Positions 22,783 to 31,615 of a stretch of 64,000 nucleotides of DNA are shown here, piece by piece. The DNA is taken from contig NZ_JADZLQ010000001.1 in assembly GCF_015905305.1 (NCBI RefSeq), positions 372,001-436,000 of the forward strand. Reading direction: 5' to 3'. How positions within the stretch are numbered: the first letter of the stretch is position 1; each line of letters starts with the position of its first letter. The position numbers were made by a program, and so were the translations under genes. This DNA comes from Pinirhizobacter soli (lineage in GTDB: Bacteria > Pseudomonadota > Gammaproteobacteria > Xanthomonadales > Rhodanobacteraceae). The notes under the pieces were generated by a model, which was given only the letters and a program-made list of their open reading frames with translations, ran no database searches and had not been told where the DNA came from.

Positions 22783-24475
22783 GCATACCGTTTCCGAATG
22801 GCCAGGTCGGCCAACCGGAATGATTCTTCGGCTGGCCGGTGGATTCGTCAAGGATCAGCTTGCGATCGAACAGGCGCGGAACGAAGAAGTCGAACATGCT
22901 GTCCAGGCGGCCGGCGTGGGCGTCGGACGAACCACCGCCGATGCGCTTGCCATTGAGCCAGTTGTCCTCGACGAAGCGGGTGATCGAGCTCTGGTCGGTC
23001 TGCGTGTGATCCACATGGTTCTCGCGGGCCCACGGCGACACCACCAGCAACGGCAGGCGCGGGCCGAAGCCGCAACGGCCCTGCGCCGGCTTGCCATCGA
23101 TACCCGGCAGCGTGCCCCGGCCGTTGCAGATGCCGGCGCCGTTCACGGCATCGGTGCTGCCTTTGGAGGCATTCACATGCGGCGGATCCTGGTGGTCGTA
23201 CCAACCGTCGGAATCGTCATAGGCGATGACCACAGCCGTGTCCTTCCACTCGTCGCTCTGCTGCAGCGCGTTGATCACGTGCACCACGAAGGTCTGTTCG
23301 TCCAGCGGATCGGAATAACCGGCATGGCCGTCCTGATAGGCCGGAGCTTTGAGGAAACTCACGGCCGGCAGGTTGCCGGCGTCGACGGCGGCGTAGAAGT
23401 CGTCGATGTCGTAGTTGTGGTTGGCGGCGTCCGTCTTGCCGATCATCGCCACCGACGAGGGACGGGCGTGGGTCGGGTTGGCCGTGGACGGGTAATACTG
23501 GAAAGGCGAGTGATGCGGGCTGTAGTCGTTCGACGTGGTATTGGTCACCGTCGACAGCGAGTGGCGGCCGCAGCCGGTGCTGCCGTCGGGGTTGCTGCGC
23601 GTGGTGTCGAAGCCGCCCTGGAACCAGCCCCAGGTGATCTTCTTCGCATTGAGCAGGTCGCCGATGTTCTCGCCGCCCATCGTCACCTGGTTCGCCGTGG
23701 GCGACGAGCAGATATCCCCGATCGGGTCCGGGTCGCCGATCATGGTCAGGCCGCCGTTGCCGTCGTCGGTTTCGGCGCCGGTGCCGTTGAGCGTGTCGAT
23801 CACGCCGTTGGTCTGGCCGGAAATCAAATTCACCGCGCCGGGAGACGACGGGCCGAACGTGGTGCCGTAGCTGTTGTCGTTCAGCGCGTAGTTCTGCGCG
23901 TAATTCCAGTAGGCGGTAACGGTATTGCCGTCGTAGTAGCCCATCACCTGGCCCTTGCCTTCCTCGGAAGGCTCGCCGCCGGGAAGTGATTCGCCGTGGC
24001 CGGTGAAAAGCGGAAACAAATCCATCTTGCCGCCGTTGAAAGCCTTCTGCTCGTCGGTGTAGCCGTGATCCTGGTCAGCCGTTGCGGCCTGCGCGCGCTC
24101 CAGGCGGAACGGGTTGATCGCGGCGTCGGCGTTAAGCGGGTTGGCGGCGTTCGGGTTCTTGGTCAACAGGCGCTTGGACAGGCCATTGATGTCGGGCGTG
24201 AAGGGACGCGCGTAGAACGCCGGTTCGCCCTTCGGGTTGGCGGCATACGGATAGGTACCGAAGTAGTGATCGAAGGAGACGTTCTCCTGGAAGATCACAA
24301 CCAGGTGCTTGATCGGGGTGGCAGTACGCGGCTCGTTGCCATGGCCACCCCAGCCGAAACCGAGGCCGGCGCTTTGCTCTTGTGCGGGAACGGCGATCGG
24401 CTGCTGCGCGGCAGCGATCGAGGCAGCTGACAGGGTGAGCACGCAGGCGATGCCCACGGCCAATGACTTGCGCAT
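22775..24475 (-). CDS. Secreted phosphoesterase (AcpA/phospholipase C superfamily)
   Basis: 566 residues. The ATG at 24475 has GGAGGA seven bases upstream and starts a Sec signal peptide (RKSLAVGIACVLTLSAASIAAA). The core is recognised from VVIFQENVSFDHYFGTYP near the N-terminus, which supplies a metal ligand and nucleophile region, and from YDDSDGWYDH and RLPLLVVSPWAREN further on, as in AcpA acid phosphatases and phospholipase C-like enzymes. The substrate could be phospholipid or a phosphate ester. It is co-transcribed with the multicopper oxidase. Confidence 0.88.
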   Translation of the reverse strand: MRKSLAVGIACVLTLSAASIAAAQQPIAVPAQEQSAGLGFGWGGHGNEPRTATPIKHLVVIFQENVSFDHYFGTYPYAANPKGEPAFYARPFTPDINGLSKRLLTKNPNAANPLNADAAINPFRLERAQAATADQDHGYTDEQKAFNGGKMDLFPLFTGHGESLPGGEPSEEGKGQVMGYYDGNTVTAYWNYAQNYALNDNSYGTTFGPSSPGAVNLISGQTNGVIDTLNGTGAETDDGNGGLTMIGDPDPIGDICSSPTANQVTMGGENIGDLLNAKKITWGWFQGGFDTTRSNPDGSTGCGRHSLSTVTNTTSNDYSPHHSPFQYYPSTANPTHARPSSVAMIGKTDAANHNYDIDDFYAAVDAGNLPAVSFLKAPAYQDGHAGYSDPLDEQTFVVHVINALQQSDEWKDTAVVIAYDDSDGWYDHQDPPHVNASKGSTDAVNGAGICNGRGTLPGIDGKPAQGRCGFGPRLPLLVVSPWARENHVDHTQTDQSSITRFVEDNWLNGKRIGGGSSDAHAGRLDSMFDFFVPRLFDRKLILDESTGQPKNHSGWPTWPFGNGMHG

Positions 24476-24606
24476 GACGACGATCCTCCAAGGAAGTTTG
24501 GCCCAGTTGCGATGGACCGCATCCCCTGTCATGCGGTCTTTCTGAGCCTAAACACCTCGTATGACATGCAGGTAACAACGCCGTGCCAACGGCAGCTGCG
24601 TTTGTG

Positions 24607-25377
24607 TCAGTTTCGATACTGGCTGGGAGCCATGCCCAGTAGCCGCTTGAACATGGTGGAGAACGCAGCCGGGCTCTCATACCCCAGGTCCAGCGCAATA
24701 GAGGTGACAGGCTGGCCTGCCGCAAGCCTCGGCAACGCCACCAGCAGGCAGGCCTGCTGTCGCCATTCGCCGAAGCTCATGCCGGTTTCCCGCCGGAAGG
24801 CCCGGGTGAAGGCGCGGCGGCCCATGCCCAGTTCATGGCTCCATTGCTCGATGGTGTCGTGTGGCGCGGGTGATTCAAGGAAGGCATGGCACTTGCGCGC
24901 GATAGCCGGCGTGGTTGGAAACGGCACCGATAGCGGGATCACCGGAGCGCGGGCGAGTTCCGATACCAGCAAGGCCATCAGCTGTCCGTCGCGCCCTTGC
25001 AGGTCGTATTCCCTGGGCAGTTCACAGGCCTCGACCAGCAGGCTGCGCAGCAAAGGCGACACACCCAGCACGCGGCATTCGTCCCCCAGGGCGGTAGCGA
25101 CGGAGGCATCCATCATCACGCTACGCGTGCTGACGGCGCCCACCATGCGCACGGCATGCGCAGTACCCGCCGGGATCCAAACCGAGCGCTCCGGCGGCGC
25201 CACCCAGGCGCCGGTCGCCGTGCTGGCCACCACCACGCCACTGGCGGCATAGAGCAGCTGACCACGGCGATGGGTGTGGGGGGCAAGTTCGTGCGAAGGC
25301 GGATAGTTATTCTTCACCGCGACCACCGGACGGGGGACGCCGTCGAAATCGTTAGGGTCGGTCCGGGAAAAGGGCAT
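24607..25377 (-). CDS. AraC-family regulator with cupin N-terminus
   Basis: 256 residues. The cupin ligand-binding domain at about 20-90 has HTHRRGQLLYAASG and VWIPAGTAHAV. The two AraC helix-turn-helix motifs are at about 170-255 (ELGMGRRAFTRAFRRETG and SIALDLGYESPAAFSTMFKRLLG). It diverges from the Fsr-type efflux gene 91 bases away and is a likely regulator of that gene. A weak 5-bp hairpin (GCCGT/ACGGC at 24580-24593) lies after its end. Confidence 0.9.
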   Translation of the reverse strand: MPFSRTDPNDFDGVPRPVVAVKNNYPPSHELAPHTHRRGQLLYAASGVVVASTATGAWVAPPERSVWIPAGTAHAVRMVGAVSTRSVMMDASVATALGDECRVLGVSPLLRSLLVEACELPREYDLQGRDGQLMALLVSELARAPVIPLSVPFPTTPAIARKCHAFLESPAPHDTIEQWSHELGMGRRAFTRAFRRETGMSFGEWRQQACLLVALPRLAAGQPVTSIALDLGYESPAAFSTMFKRLLGMAPSQYRN

Positions 25378-25468
25378 TGTCCCACTCGCACATATGAATG
25401 GCCTATCCGAGGATGCGGGACGGCTTAGGCGAGCATATTCTTATTAGATCAGCTCAGGAACCCCCGCC

Positions 25469-26746
25469 ATGTCGACCCCGATCGCGGAGCAGTCGCTCGC
25501 CCCGCCAGTGCCCGTTGCCGCCGAATCCATCACTCCTCCCACGGCCGCAGCCCCCATGGGCGCAGCCAGCAAGACTATCTTCGGCGTGATATTGGCCATC
25601 AGCTTCTGCCATCTGCTCAACGACATGATGCAGTCGCTGCTGCCGGCCATTTACCCGAACCTGAAAAGCGGCCTGCACCTGGACTTCGGCCAGATCGGCA
25701 TGATCACCCTGGCCTACCAACTCACAGCGTCCATCCTGCAGCCATTGGTGGGCCTGTATGCGGACAAGCGTCCGACGCCCCTGGCGTTGCCGGGCGGCAC
25801 GTTGTTCTCTTTGGCGGGTCTGCTGGTGCTGTCGGCCGCTCACGTGTACCCCATGGTGCTTTTCGGCGCCTGCCTGTTGGGGCTGGGCTCGTCGGTGTTT
25901 CATCCGGAATCGTCCCGCGTGGCTCGCATGGCCGCGGGGGGCCGGCACGGCCTGGCGCAATCGCTGTTCCAGGTAGGCGGCAATGCCGGATCCGCGCTGG
26001 GCCCGCTGGCCGCCGCGGTGGTCGTTGTGCGTTGGGGCCAATCCAGCGTGGCCTTCTTCGCCCTGCTGGCATTGCTCTCGTGCGCCATCCTCTGGAACGT
26101 GGGCACCTGGTACAAGCACCATGGCCTGGCACGCTTGAAGAAAGGTGCGACGCACCGCGAAGGCATGCCCGCGTTGCCCAAGCGCGAAGCCATGCGCGGC
26201 ATTGCCATTCTGCTGACGTTGATCTTCTCCAAGTACGTATACCTGGCAAGCCTCACCAGCTACTTCACCTTCTACCTGATCCACCGGTTTGCGGTATCGG
26301 TGGAGGTGGCGCAGCTGCACTTGTTCGCCTTCCTAGCCGCGGTGGCCGTGGGCACGGTAGCTGGCGGGCCGATCGGCGATCGCATCGGCCGCAAATACGT
26401 GATCTGGTTTTCCATCCTGGGCGTGCTGCCGTTCACCCTGCTGCTGCCGCACGTCAACCTGTTCTGGACCATGCCGCTGACCATCGTGATCGGCCTGCTG
26501 CTGGCCTCGGCCTTCCCGGCGATCGTGGTGTTCGCCCAGGAGCTGGTCCCGGGCAAGATCGGCATGATCTCGGGCCTGTTCTTCGGCTTCTCGTTCGGCA
26601 TGGGTGGCTTGGGCGCCGCGGTGCTGGGTGAAGTTGCCGATGTCTGGGGTATCGAGACGGTCTATGCGATCTGTGCGTTCCTCCCGGCGATTGGATTGTT
26701 GGCGGCTTTTCTGCCCAATCTACGCCAGCACCCGGACCATACCTGA
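25469..26746 (+). CDS. fsr: MFS efflux transporter, fosmidomycin-resistance (Fsr) type
   Basis: 425 residues with about twelve transmembrane segments in two halves. Fsr-like marks are FCHLLNDMMQSLLPAIYP in helix 1, GLYADKRPTPLALPGG after helix 2, SSVFHPESSRVARMAAGGRHG and the FQVGGNAGSALGP loop, which are typical of the fosmidomycin-resistance family. It is an inner-membrane drug or metabolite exporter. The N-terminal 30 residues are a proline/alanine-rich extension. It is transcribed divergently from the AraC-type gene at 24607-25377. Confidence 0.88.
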   Translation: MSTPIAEQSLAPPVPVAAESITPPTAAAPMGAASKTIFGVILAISFCHLLNDMMQSLLPAIYPNLKSGLHLDFGQIGMITLAYQLTASILQPLVGLYADKRPTPLALPGGTLFSLAGLLVLSAAHVYPMVLFGACLLGLGSSVFHPESSRVARMAAGGRHGLAQSLFQVGGNAGSALGPLAAAVVVVRWGQSSVAFFALLALLSCAILWNVGTWYKHHGLARLKKGATHREGMPALPKREAMRGIAILLTLIFSKYVYLASLTSYFTFYLIHRFAVSVEVAQLHLFAFLAAVAVGTVAGGPIGDRIGRKYVIWFSILGVLPFTLLLPHVNLFWTMPLTIVIGLLLASAFPAIVVFAQELVPGKIGMISGLFFGFSFGMGGLGAAVLGEVADVWGIETVYAICAFLPAIGLLAAFLPNLRQHPDHT

Positions 26747-26910
26747 AGCCGACGACACGACCGAGGCGCAGTGGATTGGTTTACGGTGCGTTGCCCATTC
26801 GAGCGTTTCGGCTACGCGGCATCCGAGGCGAATTCAATAGCAAGACGCCGGTGGCTCAACGGGCCTGGCAAGAGCATGCTCGTCCCATCCCTCACTCGCA
26901 CGATCGCGCC

Positions 26911-27624
26911 ATGAACAGCACTGCACAGACCCACGATGACCTGCTCTACGGACCGGACCTTGCCAGTCAGCTCGATACGCACGGCATGGCCTTGTTGCCC
27001 GGTTTGCTGTCCCCCGCCTACTGCGACCAGATAACGCGGATGTATGAGGAGGCAGGCAAGTTCCGAAGCCGAGTGGTAATGCATCGCCACGGCTTTGGCC
27101 GCGGGGAATATCAATACTTCAACTACCCTCTCCCCCACCTCGTGCAACAGTTGCGGACGAGCCTGTACCCAGAGCTGGCTGAAGTTGCCAACCGATGGAA
27201 CCAGGTCCTGGGAGTTGACTCGCGCTTCCCGGCTGATCATGCCGATTACCTGGAGCGTTGCCACGCCGCGGGCCAGCGGCGGCCCACACCGCTGCTGTTG
27301 CAATACGCCGAAGGCGACTACAACTGCCTGCATCAGGATCTCTACGGCGAGCTGGTATTCCCGCTGCAGGTAGCGGTGTTGTTGTCCGAGCCTGGCGCGG
27401 ACTTCACCGGAGGTGAGTTCGTGCTGACCGAGCAACGGCCGCGCATGCAGTCACGGGCGGAAGTGGTGCCCCTGCGCAAGGGCGATGCGGTGGTGTTCCC
27501 GGTGAACGAACGCCCCGTGCAGGGCACACGGGGCGTCTACCGGGTGAAGATGCGCCATGGCGTGAGCCGTCTGCGTTCAGGCCACCGGCACACGCTGGGC
27601 ATCATCTTCCACGACGCCACTTAA
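26911..27624 (+). CDS. 2-oxoglutarate-Fe(II) oxygenase family protein
   Basis: 237 residues. The ATG at 26911 is followed by a helical N-terminal part. The double-stranded beta-helix carries LHQDLYGE (HxD metal ligands) and, 60-80 residues on, the second His and Arg in KMRHGVSRLRSGHRH. It resembles the family known as DUF2086/PF09859, often found with DNA alkylation-repair genes, but no such gene is in the window. The hydroxylation substrate is unknown. It is cytoplasmic. Its stop is eight bases before the end of the convergent msrA gene. Confidence 0.82.
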   Translation: MNSTAQTHDDLLYGPDLASQLDTHGMALLPGLLSPAYCDQITRMYEEAGKFRSRVVMHRHGFGRGEYQYFNYPLPHLVQQLRTSLYPELAEVANRWNQVLGVDSRFPADHADYLERCHAAGQRRPTPLLLQYAEGDYNCLHQDLYGELVFPLQVAVLLSEPGADFTGGEFVLTEQRPRMQSRAEVVPLRKGDAVVFPVNERPVQGTRGVYRVKMRHGVSRLRSGHRHTLGIIFHDAT

Positions 27625-27632
27625 ATCCCGCA

Positions 27633-28145
27633 TCACACCCTGGCGCGTTCGGGGAGCTTCCAGTCCGGGCGGATGAAGTGGCAGGTGTAGCCCGTGGGGT
27701 AATGCACCAGATAATCCTGGTGCTCGGTCTCGGCCTGCCAGAAGTCCCCGGCGGGTGCCACTTCGGTCACGACCTTGCCCGGCCACAGGCCCGAGGCGTC
27801 CACGTCGGCAATGGTGTCTTCGGCCACGCGCTTCTGCTCATCGGAGGTGTAATAGATGCCCGACCGGTACGACGTGCCGCGGTCGTTTCCTTGGCGGTCG
27901 ATCGTGCTCGGGTCATGGATCTGGAAGAAGAACTCCAGGATCTTCCGGTAGCTGGTAAGCGACGGATCGAAGATGATCTCGATGCCTTCGGCGTGCGTGC
28001 CATGGTTGCGATAGGTGGCATTCTTCACGTCGCCGCCGGTATAGCCCACACGCGTGGAGATCACCCCTGTCTGGTGCCGGATGAGATCCTGCATGCCCCA
28101 GAAGCAGCCTCCGGCAAGCACGGCGCGTTCGGTAGTGGCGGTCAT
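27633..28145 (-). CDS. msrA: Peptide methionine sulfoxide reductase A
   Basis: 170 residues. The active-site motif [10 protein letters not shown] holds catalytic C14. Conserved [18 protein letters not shown] and [17 protein letters not shown] segments follow, typical of MsrA, which reduces methionine-S-sulfoxide in proteins and free methionine. The C-terminal cysteine in YTCHF is a possible recycling residue. No signal peptide, so it is cytoplasmic. The secreted NTF2-like gene at 28162 is just upstream on the same strand, so the two probably share a transcript. Confidence 0.95.
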   Translation of the reverse strand: MTATTERAVLAGGCFWGMQDLIRHQTGVISTRVGYTGGDVKNATYRNHGTHAEGIEIIFDPSLTSYRKILEFFFQIHDPSTIDRQGNDRGTSYRSGIYYTSDEQKRVAEDTIADVDASGLWPGKVVTEVAPAGDFWQAETEHQDYLVHYPTGYTCHFIRPDWKLPERARV

Positions 28146-28161
28146 GGTGTTTCTCCTTACT

Positions 28162-28620
28162 TTATGAAGACGGACAGTTGTTACGGCTGTTGTCGGAAAT
28201 CCCCGAGATCACCCAGCGCTGATTGTCGCGCACGAGGTTGATCACGTCGGTCCCGCAGTGGACCACCTTGCCGTTGACCAGGAACTCGTACGGCGCCCAT
28301 ACCATCGCGATATCGTCGTCGATGCGGATCAACGGGTCCCGGATGCGCTCCTCGATGCGGTCCTTCGATGGCTTGATATGGTCGGCGAACTGGGCAAGCG
28401 TCATGCGCACCACCTTGCCCTCGCGGAGCAAAGCCACGCTACCCTCCGGCTGTACTTCAGCCAGGATGGCGTTCTTGTCGTAGCGGGCCATGCCGTTGAA
28501 GAGCGCCTGGATCGGCGCCACCACTTCCTGATCGGTGGGCGTGGCGGCCATGGCAAGCGTGGGTGCGACGGCTACGGCGGACAGGCAGGACAGCACAAGG
28601 TTTCGGGCAAATCGGTGCAT
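28162..28620 (-). CDS. Secreted NTF2/SnoaL-fold protein
   Basis: 152 residues with a Sec signal peptide (1-25, ending LAMAATP). The remainder has the cone-shaped NTF2 layout: helix with [30 protein letters not shown], the segment FADHIKP, and the sheet [36 protein letters not shown] (shown in parts). The family includes enzymes and binding proteins; no residues identify a reaction. The gene is read in the same direction as msrA and ends 16 bases before it. Confidence 0.8.
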   Translation of the reverse strand: MHRFARNLVLSCLSAVAVAPTLAMAATPTDQEVVAPIQALFNGMARYDKNAILAEVQPEGSVALLREGKVVRMTLAQFADHIKPSKDRIEERIRDPLIRIDDDIAMVWAPYEFLVNGKVVHCGTDVINLVRDNQRWVISGISDNSRNNCPSS

Positions 28621-28771
28621 GGCGGCAACTTCCTTTTGTGTGGAATACTTCGGCGTCCTGCCAACTACACCATTGTGTAAGGTCCAAGTCGAGCCAAAAC
28701 AAGGCTAAGGATCGACCCTTCACGCCGGCTTGGCCTATGCTTGACTTTCGACCGCATAGGGATGCAAGCCG

Positions 28772-31108
28772 ATGGGACAACCCGTTGTCCGCCGCTACCT
28801 GACTATCCTCGCCGTCCTGGCCCTGTCTACCGCCCCACCCATCCTTGCCGCTCCCACGGCCCGAGGCGCGGATGGCGGAATTTCCGTCACCCAGGAACAG
28901 CAAACCATCACCTTGCGGCCGGTAGCCCCCAACGTGCTGCAAGTGCACGTAAGCCAGGGCGGCGCCCCGCCCCCGTCTGCACCCTTGGTAATCGACCCAA
29001 AGTCGCAGCCCAAGGCGGTGGCACCGGACAAGCTGAAAGATACGGCCCAGGAAGTAGCGCTTTCGACACCTGGCTTCCTTGCCCGCTGGGACAAGGCTAC
29101 CGGCACACTTACCCTGACCACACCTGCAGGCAAACCGCTACTGACCCAGGCCGATACCTTGGCGCTGGCCTCGGGCCGCATCGTGCTTACCCATGCGGCC
29201 TCGGACCCCATCTATGGCATCCGTGGCTACTTCGCCACGGAGCCTTCGCAAGCCGGGCTGCTGCGCCACGGCGTGCAGGTGGCCAAATCCGGCGAGCAGG
29301 GCTACGCCGGCGCCCCGTTCGCCTGGAGTACGACCGGCTACGGCGTGCTGGTGGACGCGCGGCCCGCGCGCTTCAACCTCGACGGCGGAACGCTCACGGC
29401 GGACGGCTTTCCCAAGGGCGATTTCACCTATTACCTGATCACCGGCACGCCACCGGAGATCTTCTCCGCTCTGTCGCGGCTCAGCGGCCCGGCGCCGATC
29501 TTTCCCAAATGGGCGATGGGCTTCATCAACAGCCAGTTCGGCATCGACCAGGCGGAACTGCTGGACATCGTCAAGACCTACCGGCAGAAGCAGATCCCGA
29601 TCGACAACATGACGCTCGACTTCGACTGGAAGGGCTGGAGCGAGGACAATTACGGCGAGTTCCGCTGGAACGACAGGAAGTTTCCCGATGGTCCCAATGG
29701 CCGGCTGAAGACGCAGCTCGATGCCCAGGGCATCAAGCTTGCCGGCATCATGAAGCCGCGCATCCTGGTGGACAGCGTGCAGGGCCGCTACGCCAACGAC
29801 CACCACCTGTGGTTCGACGCCAAGCCCGCGCTGGGCGATTACTTCTCGCTCAAGATGGTGCGCGACCTCGACTTCAACAAGCCCGACACCCGCCGGTGGT
29901 TTTTCAACGACACGCTCAAGCACTCCTTCGATACCGGCATCGTGGGCTGGTGGAACGACGAGGCCGACGATACGGGCGACGACTACCAGTTCATGAACAT
30001 GCAGCGCAGCCTCTATGAAGGCCAGCGGGCGTACTCGCCGCTGCGGGTGTGGTCGTTGAACCGGAATTTCTACCTGGGCTCGCAGCGCTACGCCTATGGC
30101 ATGTGGTCGGGCGACATCGACACGGGTTTTGACAGCATGGCCAGCCAGCGCGAGCGAATGCTCAGCGCCATCAATCTGGGCGAATGGAAATGGGGCATGG
30201 ATGGCGGCGGCTTCGTCGGCCATCCTTCCGATGAGAATTACGCTCGCTGGATCGAGTTCGGCGCCTTCACGCCGATCTTCCGCGTGCATGGATCGCTGGC
30301 CGAAAAACGCCAGCCATGGCGCTATGGCCCCGTGGCGGAAGCGGCAGCGACCCGGGCCATCCGGCTGCGTTATGCGCTCATCCCGTATATCTACTCGTAC
30401 GAGCACGCCACCTACGATTCCGGTGTGGGCCTGGTACGGCCCCTGCCCTTCGAGTTCCCCACCGATGCGAACGTGCGCAACACCGTGGACAGCTGGATGT
30501 TCGGCCAGTACCTGCTGGTGTCGCCGGTGGTGACCGGAGGCCAGATAGGCAAGCAGGTGTACCTGCCCAAAGGCCGCTGGACAGGCTACTTCGACGGCAA
30601 GATGTACGAAGGCGGCAGATCCATCAACCTTGCCGTGGATGCCAAGACCTGGGGCGACATCCCGCTGTTCATCCGCGAAGGAGCGATCATTCCCAGCCAG
30701 GCGCCGGTGCAGTACGTCGGGCAGACGCCGCTACTGACGGTGGACGTGGACGTATTCCCCGCCGACGACGAATCCCATTTCAATTACTACGACGACAACG
30801 GCACGAACTACAACTACGAGAAGGGCGAGTATTTCGCGCAAGAGCTCTCCACCCACCGCAGCGGCAAGGGCGCGGTGTTCACCACGGGGCCGCGGTCGGG
30901 AAAATACAAGCTGCCGCTGAAGTACTACCTGGTGAAGATGCATGGCGTAACGGGCAAGTCCGTAGTGGGCGTGGCCCAACGCAAGGATGAAGATGCGCTG
31001 CGTGCCACCGATGGACCAGGCTGGGCTACAGGCAAGGACACCTATGGCGAGGTTACCTATCTGAAACTGCCTGCCGGGCATCCAGGCTCGTGGGAAGTGC
31101 AGCCATGA
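28772..31108 (+). CDS. Secreted GH31 alpha-glycosidase (alpha-xylosidase/alpha-glucosidase)
   Basis: 778 residues with a signal peptide (1 to about 27). An N-terminal beta-sandwich covers about 30-240, the catalytic (beta/alpha)8 barrel about 255-600, and C-terminal beta domains including a DUF5110-like end. The probable nucleophile is D396 in GWWNDEAD and the acid/base D448 in WSGDIDTG. The nearby IDNMTLDFDWKGW is typical of GH31. Specificity for alpha-xylose, glucose or galactose cannot be told from sequence. It begins a two-gene unit with the secreted protein at 31105, overlapping by ATGA. Confidence 0.92.
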   Translation: MGQPVVRRYLTILAVLALSTAPPILAAPTARGADGGISVTQEQQTITLRPVAPNVLQVHVSQGGAPPPSAPLVIDPKSQPKAVAPDKLKDTAQEVALSTPGFLARWDKATGTLTLTTPAGKPLLTQADTLALASGRIVLTHAASDPIYGIRGYFATEPSQAGLLRHGVQVAKSGEQGYAGAPFAWSTTGYGVLVDARPARFNLDGGTLTADGFPKGDFTYYLITGTPPEIFSALSRLSGPAPIFPKWAMGFINSQFGIDQAELLDIVKTYRQKQIPIDNMTLDFDWKGWSEDNYGEFRWNDRKFPDGPNGRLKTQLDAQGIKLAGIMKPRILVDSVQGRYANDHHLWFDAKPALGDYFSLKMVRDLDFNKPDTRRWFFNDTLKHSFDTGIVGWWNDEADDTGDDYQFMNMQRSLYEGQRAYSPLRVWSLNRNFYLGSQRYAYGMWSGDIDTGFDSMASQRERMLSAINLGEWKWGMDGGGFVGHPSDENYARWIEFGAFTPIFRVHGSLAEKRQPWRYGPVAEAAATRAIRLRYALIPYIYSYEHATYDSGVGLVRPLPFEFPTDANVRNTVDSWMFGQYLLVSPVVTGGQIGKQVYLPKGRWTGYFDGKMYEGGRSINLAVDAKTWGDIPLFIREGAIIPSQAPVQYVGQTPLLTVDVDVFPADDESHFNYYDDNGTNYNYEKGEYFAQELSTHRSGKGAVFTTGPRSGKYKLPLKYYLVKMHGVTGKSVVGVAQRKDEDALRATDGPGWATGKDTYGEVTYLKLPAGHPGSWEVQP

Positions 31109-31611
31109 GCGCTATCCGGCATGTGCTTGCGGTCGTGCTGGTACTGCTCGCCGGCCACGACATCACCGCCCTGGCCGCTGACATCGCCGCGGCACCGACA
31201 CCCAAGCCCACCAAGCTGCAAACGGACGAGCTTCACCAGGCGCTGGAACAGGCGCCGGTGCCCGAGAACCTCAAGGGCTCGTGGCAAGAAGCGCAGCCTG
31301 TCATCGAGCCGGTCGTTTCGTTCCTTGCCTGCTACGCGGGATGGGACGCGTGGACACACCTGGCCAAGTTTCAGGTACCGGGTTTCAGCGTCAGCACCTA
31401 CTACCTTTCCGCGATCAGCGCCACGCGCTATCACGACCCGGACAAGTGCATGTCGATCCGCCACATCCACTCCGTGAAGCAACGTCCCGATGGCACGCTG
31501 ACCTTCCGCGTGCTGTTCTACGACGCCGACAGCAACGAGGAGGCCGACCGCACCTTCGGGATGTTGCGGCAGGCGAACAGCTCATGGCTGTTCGCCCGCG
31601 GCGGTTTCTAA
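31105..31611 (+). CDS. Secreted hypothetical protein
   Basis: 168 residues. A signal peptide (1-24, ending TALAA) is followed by a helical linker and a small mixed domain with two cysteines (FLACYAGWDAW and DPDKCMSIRH). No family recognised. Start and preceding stop overlap (ATGA at 31105-31108), so it is translated together with the GH31 enzyme and is probably part of the same system. It ends four bases from the convergent TonB receptor gene without a terminator. Confidence 0.7.
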   Translation: MSAIRHVLAVVLVLLAGHDITALAADIAAAPTPKPTKLQTDELHQALEQAPVPENLKGSWQEAQPVIEPVVSFLACYAGWDAWTHLAKFQVPGFSVSTYYLSAISATRYHDPDKCMSIRHIHSVKQRPDGTLTFRVLFYDADSNEEADRTFGMLRQANSSWLFARGGF

Positions 31612-31615
31612 AGCC

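Noticed and set aside
21202-23989. Long plus-strand frames over the multicopper oxidase and phosphoesterase genes
   Set aside because: Both minus-strand genes have full families of conserved motifs and signal peptides; the plus frames have none.
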